From the NCBI RefSeq assembly GCF_036946125.1, contig NZ_JAQIJT010000002.1, positions 589,001-653,000 on the forward strand: a stretch of 64,000 nt of DNA, written 5' to 3'. The translations under genes were made by a program, and so were the position numbers. A model generated the notes under the pieces. That model made no database searches. It was not told the DNA's origin and saw only the letters and a program-made list of their open reading frames with translations. Positions 60,411 through 64,000 of this stretch are shown in pieces. The DNA is from Sphingomonas adhaesiva. Lineage in GTDB: Bacteria > Pseudomonadota > Alphaproteobacteria > Sphingomonadales > Sphingomonadaceae. How positions within the stretch are numbered: the first letter of the stretch is position 1; the number at the start of each line of letters is the position of its first letter.

Positions 60411-61361
60411 TCAGGTGCCGGCGTCGGTCAGGCGCGCGCGCTGGTCGTCGGACAGGGTCAGCGTCATCGCCGGCAGCAGTTCCTCCAGCTGCTTCGCCGA
60501 GGTCGCGCTGGCGATCGGGGCGGTCACGCCCGGTTGAGCGATCAGCCAGGCCAGCGAAATCTGCGCCAGCGTCGCGCCCGTTTCGGCCGCGACCCGGTCG
60601 AGCGCGGCCAGCATCGCCGCGCCCTTGCCCTCCAGCAGGTCGCGCATCCGCCCGCCGCGGACGCTCTTCCCCAGATCCTCGGCAGAGCGGTACTTGCCGG
60701 TCAGGAAGCCCGAGGCGAGGCCGTAATAGGGGACGACGCCGATATTCTCGACGACGCAATAGTCCTGCAACTCGCCCTCGAATTTCATGCGGCTGAGCAG
60801 ATTATACTCCGGCTGGAGGACCTGATAATGCGGCAGCCCGGCCGCGCGGGCGGTGTCGATCGCCGATTTCAACCGCGCGGCGTGGTAGTTGGAGGCGCCC
60901 AGCACGCGGACCTTGCCGGCCTTCACCAGCGTCGCGAACGCCTCGGCCACCGCATCCTGCGACTGTGCATCATCGTCCTGATGCGCGAAATACAGGTCGA
61001 TGCGATCGGTGCCGAGCCGACGAAGCGAGGCGTCGCACGCCGCGGCGATCCGCGCCGGCGCCAGTTTCTCGCCACCCTCGCCGGGCAACATGCCGACCTT
61101 GGTCGCGATCTGCACCCGGTCGCGCTTGCCGCTGGTGCGCAGCCACTCGCCGATCATCGTCTCGGACTCGCCGCCCGAATGGCCCGGGACCCAGGCAGAA
61201 TAGACATCGGCGGTGTCGATCATCGTGCCGCCGCCCTCGACGAACGCGTCGAGCACCGCGAAACTGGCATCGCGATCCGCCGTCCAGCCGAAGACGTTGC
61301 CGCCCAGGACCAGCGGCGCGATCTTCAGATCGGAGGCACCCAGCCGCCGCAACTCGGTCAT
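60411..61361 (-). CDS. Aldo/keto reductase
   Basis: 316 residues. Catalytic tetrad visible: D in I-D-T-A-D-V-Y, the Y of the same motif, K in I-A-T-K-V-G and H in Y-F-A-H-Q-D. NADPH-binding region I-A-S-A-T-S-A-K-Q. Similar to YajO/Tas-like AKRs that act on various aldehydes and ketones. It overlaps the small lipoprotein gene upstream by 4 bp. Confidence 0.9.
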   Translation of the reverse strand: MTELRRLGASDLKIAPLVLGGNVFGWTADRDASFAVLDAFVEGGGTMIDTADVYSAWVPGHSGGESETMIGEWLRTSGKRDRVQIATKVGMLPGEGGEKLAPARIAAACDASLRRLGTDRIDLYFAHQDDDAQSQDAVAEAFATLVKAGKVRVLGASNYHAARLKSAIDTARAAGLPHYQVLQPEYNLLSRMKFEGELQDYCVVENIGVVPYYGLASGFLTGKYRSAEDLGKSVRGGRMRDLLEGKGAAMLAALDRVAAETGATLAQISLAWLIAQPGVTAPIASATSAKQLEELLPAMTLTLSDDQRARLTDAGT

Positions 61362-61561
61362 GAGCCATTCTCCGTCACGTTGTCGGTCACCTGCTCCAGT
61401 GCCACGCTGTTGGCGTCGAGCATCTCCGCCGCCTCGTTCAACTGCCGATCCTGATCGGCGGTGAGACCCGGCGTGGGATCGCCGCCGCCGGAACAGGCGG
61501 CGGCGAGCAACAGCGGCACCGACGCCAACACCCGCACATGGGGAAGGCGCCGCCGCGTCAT
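61358..61561 (-). CDS. Small lipoprotein (67 aa)
   Basis: Starts with T-R-R-R-L-P-H-V-R and a hydrophobic stretch ending L-A-A-A-C-S-G-G-G, a good lipobox. The rest (L-T-A-D-Q-D-R-Q-L-N-E-A-A-E-M-L-D) is acidic and helical. No known family recognised. Overlaps genes on both sides, so it is part of a three-gene minus-strand operon. Confidence 0.75.
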   Translation of the reverse strand: MTRRRLPHVRVLASVPLLLAAACSGGGDPTPGLTADQDRQLNEAAEMLDANSVALEQVTDNVTENGS

Positions 61562-61857
61562 CACTTGTCGTCGCGCAGCTTCTGGCCGGCGGCGACCATC
61601 GCGTTGCCGGTCGCATCGGCAGCCGCGTCGCCCGAATTCTCCAGCTTCGCGCCTACCTTGTCGAGCGTGCGCTCGGCCGAGTTGAGCGCCTTGTCCGTGG
61701 CGGCGTCGACGTCGTTCACGGCGTTTCGCGTGGTGGCGCTGGTGTCGGCGGCGACGGCATTGGCGGCCTCGGCGCTCTCGTTCTGCGCCCTCTCGCTGCA
61801 GGCGGCCAGCGAGATCGCAGCGGCGGCGGTCAGGACGGTGATGGTCAGGCGCTTCAT
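61561..61857 (-). CDS. Small Ala-rich lipoprotein (98 aa)
   Basis: Leader I-T-V-L-T-A-A-A-A-I-S-L-A-A-C-S is a clear lipobox. The mature part is Ala/Asp/Asn-rich with repeated heptad-like A-x-N-A-V-x-D-V-D-A-A-T-D-K-A-L, resembling entericidin/ElaB-type helical lipoproteins. Function unknown. First gene of the minus-strand operon, divergent from the ArsR regulator gene. Confidence 0.75.
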   Translation of the reverse strand: MKRLTITVLTAAAAISLAACSERAQNESAEAANAVAADTSATTRNAVNDVDAATDKALNSAERTLDKVGAKLENSGDAAADATGNAMVAAGQKLRDDK

Positions 61858-61975
61858 CTGGGCTCTCCCCGGTTGGTGATGACGTCGATCGTTACGCCGG
61901 CAAAACTGCCGGAGCCGCGCTGCGAACGCCAGACCCGTGCGAAAGGGTCCCTGACGCCGATGACGACGATGTCGT

Positions 61976-62004
61976 TTGACGACATATAAAGATATCTTTA
62001 TATC
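61976..62004 (+). promoter_or_regulatory. Promoter for the met operon, overlapped by a perfect palindrome
   Basis: -35 TTGACG (61976-61981), 17-bp spacer, -10 TATATC (61999-62004). The 20-bp palindrome ATATAAAGATATCTTTATAT (61984-62003) covers the spacer and -10, the natural place for an autorepressor. Transcription should start near 62011-62012, at the ATG itself, giving a leaderless message; no Shine-Dalgarno is visible. Confidence 0.75.
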
Positions 62005-62011
62005 TGATCGC

Positions 62012-62962
62012 ATGAAGGTCGCGCTCGACATCTTCCGCGCACTGGCGGACGAAACCCGCCTGCGGATCGTCGCGCTGCTGGCGTCGATGGAATTGTCGGT
62101 GGGCGAGCTGGCACAGGTGCTGGGGCAAAGCCAGCCGCGCGTGTCGCGCCATATCAAGATCCTGGCGGATGCGGGACTGGCGGAGCGGCGCAAGGAAGGC
62201 AGCTGGGTCTTCGTCGCGCTGGGTGCGGCGGCGCTGGTCGACCCCGTCATCGCCGCGCTGAAGGCGTGGGGTACGGAGGCGGAGGCGCAGGCGGACATCG
62301 CCCGGCTGGAGGCGGTGCGCGCGGATCGCGCGGCGGCGGCGGCGGCCTGGTTTCAGGCGCATGCCGGCGAATGGGACGCGATCCGCTCGCTCCATGTTGC
62401 GGAGGAGCAGGTCGAAGCGGCGATGTTCGACGTGCTCGGGGGCGCGCCGCTGGGGCGCGTGGTCGATATCGGCACCGGGACCGGGCGGATGATCGAGCTG
62501 TTCGCGCCCCGCGCCACGCACGCGCTGGGGATCGACAAGAGCAGCGAGATGCTGCGGCTGGCGCGTGCCCGGGTCGGGGAGCGCGGATTGGGCAATGCCG
62601 AGCTGCGGCAGGCCGATCTCTACGCCTTGCCCGTATCGGACGGGGGCGCGGATGTCGCGATCCTGCACCACGTCCTGCATTTCGCGCAGCAGCCCGGCGC
62701 CGCGATCGCGGAGGCGGCGCGGGTGCTGGACGCTGGCGGGCGGCTGCTGATCGCGGATTTCGCCTCGCACGACCGCGAGGAGCTGCGCGCGCGCGATGCG
62801 CATACGCGGCTGGGCTTCTCCGATGCGCAGATCGACGGCTGGTTCGCGGCCGCGGGGCTGGCGTCGATGCGGACGGAAACGCTGGAGGGCGGGGAATTGA
62901 CGGTGAAATTGTGGCTCGGTCGCAAGGCGGGCGAGCCGGTGCGGGAGGCGAAGGCGGCATGA
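62012..62962 (+). CDS. ArsR-family regulator fused to a SAM-dependent methyltransferase domain
   Basis: 316 residues. Residues 1-85 are an ArsR winged helix (A-L-A-D-E-T-R-L-R-I-V; L-A-Q-V-L-G-Q-S-Q-P-R-V-S-R-H-I-K-I-L) without the metal-binding Cys. About 140-250 is a class I methyltransferase with V-V-D-I-G-T-G-T-G-R-M-I-E-L. Its position in front of metF/metH, and the use of a SAM-binding fold, resemble SahR-type regulators that sense S-adenosylhomocysteine. It would bind the palindrome at 61984-62003 and repress its own operon. The TTG upstream is the -35 box, not a start. Confidence 0.85.
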   Translation: MKVALDIFRALADETRLRIVALLASMELSVGELAQVLGQSQPRVSRHIKILADAGLAERRKEGSWVFVALGAAALVDPVIAALKAWGTEAEAQADIARLEAVRADRAAAAAAWFQAHAGEWDAIRSLHVAEEQVEAAMFDVLGGAPLGRVVDIGTGTGRMIELFAPRATHALGIDKSSEMLRLARARVGERGLGNAELRQADLYALPVSDGGADVAILHHVLHFAQQPGAAIAEAARVLDAGGRLLIADFASHDREELRARDAHTRLGFSDAQIDGWFAAAGLASMRTETLEGGELTVKLWLGRKAGEPVREAKAA

Positions 62963-63927
62963 CGTTCTCGGTCGATCAGCTGGAGGAGGCGCGCCGCGCG
63001 CACGCCGACGGTGAGAGCGCGGTCGCGCTCGGGGCGCCGCTGTATGCGGATGTCGGCGGCGACGTGGTGGTCAGCTTCGAATTCTCGCCGCCCAAGACCG
63101 ACAAGGCCGAGGTGAATCTGTGGCAGTCGATCGAGACCTTGTGCCCGCTGAACCCGCGCTTCCTGTCGGTGACCTATGGCGCGGGCGGCTCGACGCGCGA
63201 CCGCACCCACGCGACCGTGGCGCGGATCGCGCGCGAGACCGACGTGCCGGCGGCGGCGCACCTGACCTGCGTCGAGGCGACGCGGGGGGAAATCGACGCC
63301 ATCGCGCAGGAATATTGGGCGGCGGGCGTGCGGCATATCGTGGCGCTGCGCGGCGATCCGCCCGCGGGCGCGACGAGCTATGCGCCGCATCCGGGCGGCT
63401 ATGAGAATGCCGCGGCGCTGGTCGCCGGGCTGAAGCGGCTGCATCCGTTCGAGATTTCGGTCGCGGGCTATCCGGAGGGGCATCCGTCGTCGCAGAACCA
63501 GGCGGCCGACCTCGACAATCTGAAGCGCAAGCTGGATGCAGGCGCCAACCGTGCGATCACGCAGTTCTTCTTCGAGCCGGACACCTTCTTCCGCTACCGC
63601 GATGCCGCGGCGGCGGCGGGGATCGATGCCGAGATCGTCCCCGGCATCATGCCGATCGGCAGCTTCGCGGGCGTGCAGAAGATGGCGGCGATGTGCGGCA
63701 CCGCGGTGCCGGGATGGCTGGTGCGGCTGTTCGACGGGCTGGAGGATCAGCCCGGCGCGCGCCAGCTGGTCGCCGCGACCGTCGCGGCCGAGCTGTGCCG
63801 CAAGCTGTATGCGGGCGGGGTCAAGCAGCTCCACTTCTATACCATGAACAAGGCGGAGCTGAGCTTCGCCATCTGTCACCTGCTGGGCGTGCGCGCGCAG
63901 CCGGCGAAGGAAAGGGCGGCGGCATGA
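62959..63927 (+). CDS. metF: 5,10-Methylenetetrahydrofolate reductase
   Basis: 322 residues, ATG overlapping the regulator stop. S-F-E-F-S-P-P-K-T, S-V-T-Y-G-A-G-G-S-T, H-L-T-C-V, L-R-G-D-P-P and F-F-F-E-P-D-T-F are the FAD and folate-binding signatures. It makes 5-methyl-THF, the methyl donor for MetH encoded next. The N-terminus is extended by ~20 residues against E. coli MetF. Confidence 0.95.
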   Translation: MTFSVDQLEEARRAHADGESAVALGAPLYADVGGDVVVSFEFSPPKTDKAEVNLWQSIETLCPLNPRFLSVTYGAGGSTRDRTHATVARIARETDVPAAAHLTCVEATRGEIDAIAQEYWAAGVRHIVALRGDPPAGATSYAPHPGGYENAAALVAGLKRLHPFEISVAGYPEGHPSSQNQAADLDNLKRKLDAGANRAITQFFFEPDTFFRYRDAAAAAGIDAEIVPGIMPIGSFAGVQKMAAMCGTAVPGWLVRLFDGLEDQPGARQLVAATVAAELCRKLYAGGVKQLHFYTMNKAELSFAICHLLGVRAQPAKERAAA

Positions 63928-64000
63928 GCGTGCGCGAGAGCTTCAATGCCGAGGCCGCGAAGCGCGTCCTCATCACCGACGGCGCGTTCGGGACCGAGAT
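63924..64000 (+). CDS. metH: Methionine synthase (homocysteine methyltransferase domain), truncated by window end
   Basis: Only the first 25 codons are inside. ATG 63924 overlaps the metF stop; A-A-K-R-V-L-I-T-D-G-A-F-G-T-E is the start of the homocysteine-binding domain of MetH. In many alphaproteobacteria this domain is a separate gene; the window cannot tell. Confidence 0.85.
   Translation, partial: MSVRESFNAEAAKRVLITDGAFGTE

Noticed and set aside
61976..62011. TTG start adding 12 residues to the ArsR-methyltransferase
   Set aside because: These bases form the -35 box and the 20-bp palindrome; the added residues precede the conserved ArsR N-terminus.

Overview
The window looks like chromosomal DNA of a Sphingomonas-type alphaproteobacterium. 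It is GC-rich and densely coded, and many genes overlap by 4 bp (ATGA or GTGA). It carries a large TonB-dependent receptor, a SWFGD/DUF2171 protein, a DUF6481 protein, a complete pob/pca protocatechuate operon and HisKA_2/OmpR signalling genes, all in keeping with sphingomonads. Genus level is inferred from gene content only.

Layout. 1-1.5 kb: 3' end of a secreted beta-propeller/RTX protein with a more AT-rich propeller part. 2.0-5.7 kb (minus): periplasmic aspartic protease and a two-domain M16 zinc peptidase. 5.9-19.1 kb (plus): an operon for a three-helix membrane protein, a DUF58 protein, two BatA/VWA-type membrane proteins, a 1757-residue TPR protein and a histidine kinase. 19.3-24.2 kb: a TonB-dependent receptor, the OmpR-type regulator that probably partners the kinase, and a MoxR AAA+ ATPase. 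All four promoter regions of this 2-24 kb block carry the same 18-bp direct repeat with an 11-bp period, fitting OmpR-family half-sites. I therefore read the block as one regulon: outer-membrane import, periplasmic proteolysis and a MoxR/VWA chaperone machine under one two-component system. This is the best candidate here for an undescribed system.

24.7-32.0 kb: pobR facing pobA-pcaI-pcaJ-pcaH-pcaG-pcaB-pcaDC, which takes 4-hydroxybenzoate to 3-oxoadipyl-CoA; the final thiolase (pcaF) is not in the window. 32.2-37.3 kb: a cytochrome oxidase cluster (subunit II, a fused subunit I/III, a small membrane protein broken at a poly-G run, CtaG, a CopD-like protein), with a DUF2231 gene between. 37.6-41.0 kb: AI-2E-family protein, HisKA_2 kinase and type-II NADH dehydrogenase. 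41.0-44.6 kb: alginate-export-type porin, malate:quinone oxidoreductase with a Tat-like leader, and a small membrane anchor protein. 44.6-48.7 kb (minus): NhaA, RNase H-like protein, RluE-type pseudouridine synthase and an FAD dehydrogenase. 48.7-54 kb: Bcr/CflA exporter, then TesA facing a YbbA/YbbP transporter. 54-57 kb: DUF6481, a spermidine-synthase-like protein, a large nested palindrome, tRNA-Ala(CGC) and the SWFGD/DUF2171 protein with a clear terminator. 57.2-61.9 kb: YpfJ-type metallopeptidase, 3-hydroxybutyrate dehydrogenase, lipoproteins and an aldo/keto reductase. 61.9-64 kb: an ArsR-methyltransferase regulator, metF and the start of metH, behind a promoter covered by a perfect 20-bp palindrome and predicted to give a leaderless mRNA.

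All family calls come from reading motifs by eye; no database search was run. Starts are chosen from overlap, Shine-Dalgarno and signal-peptide evidence.
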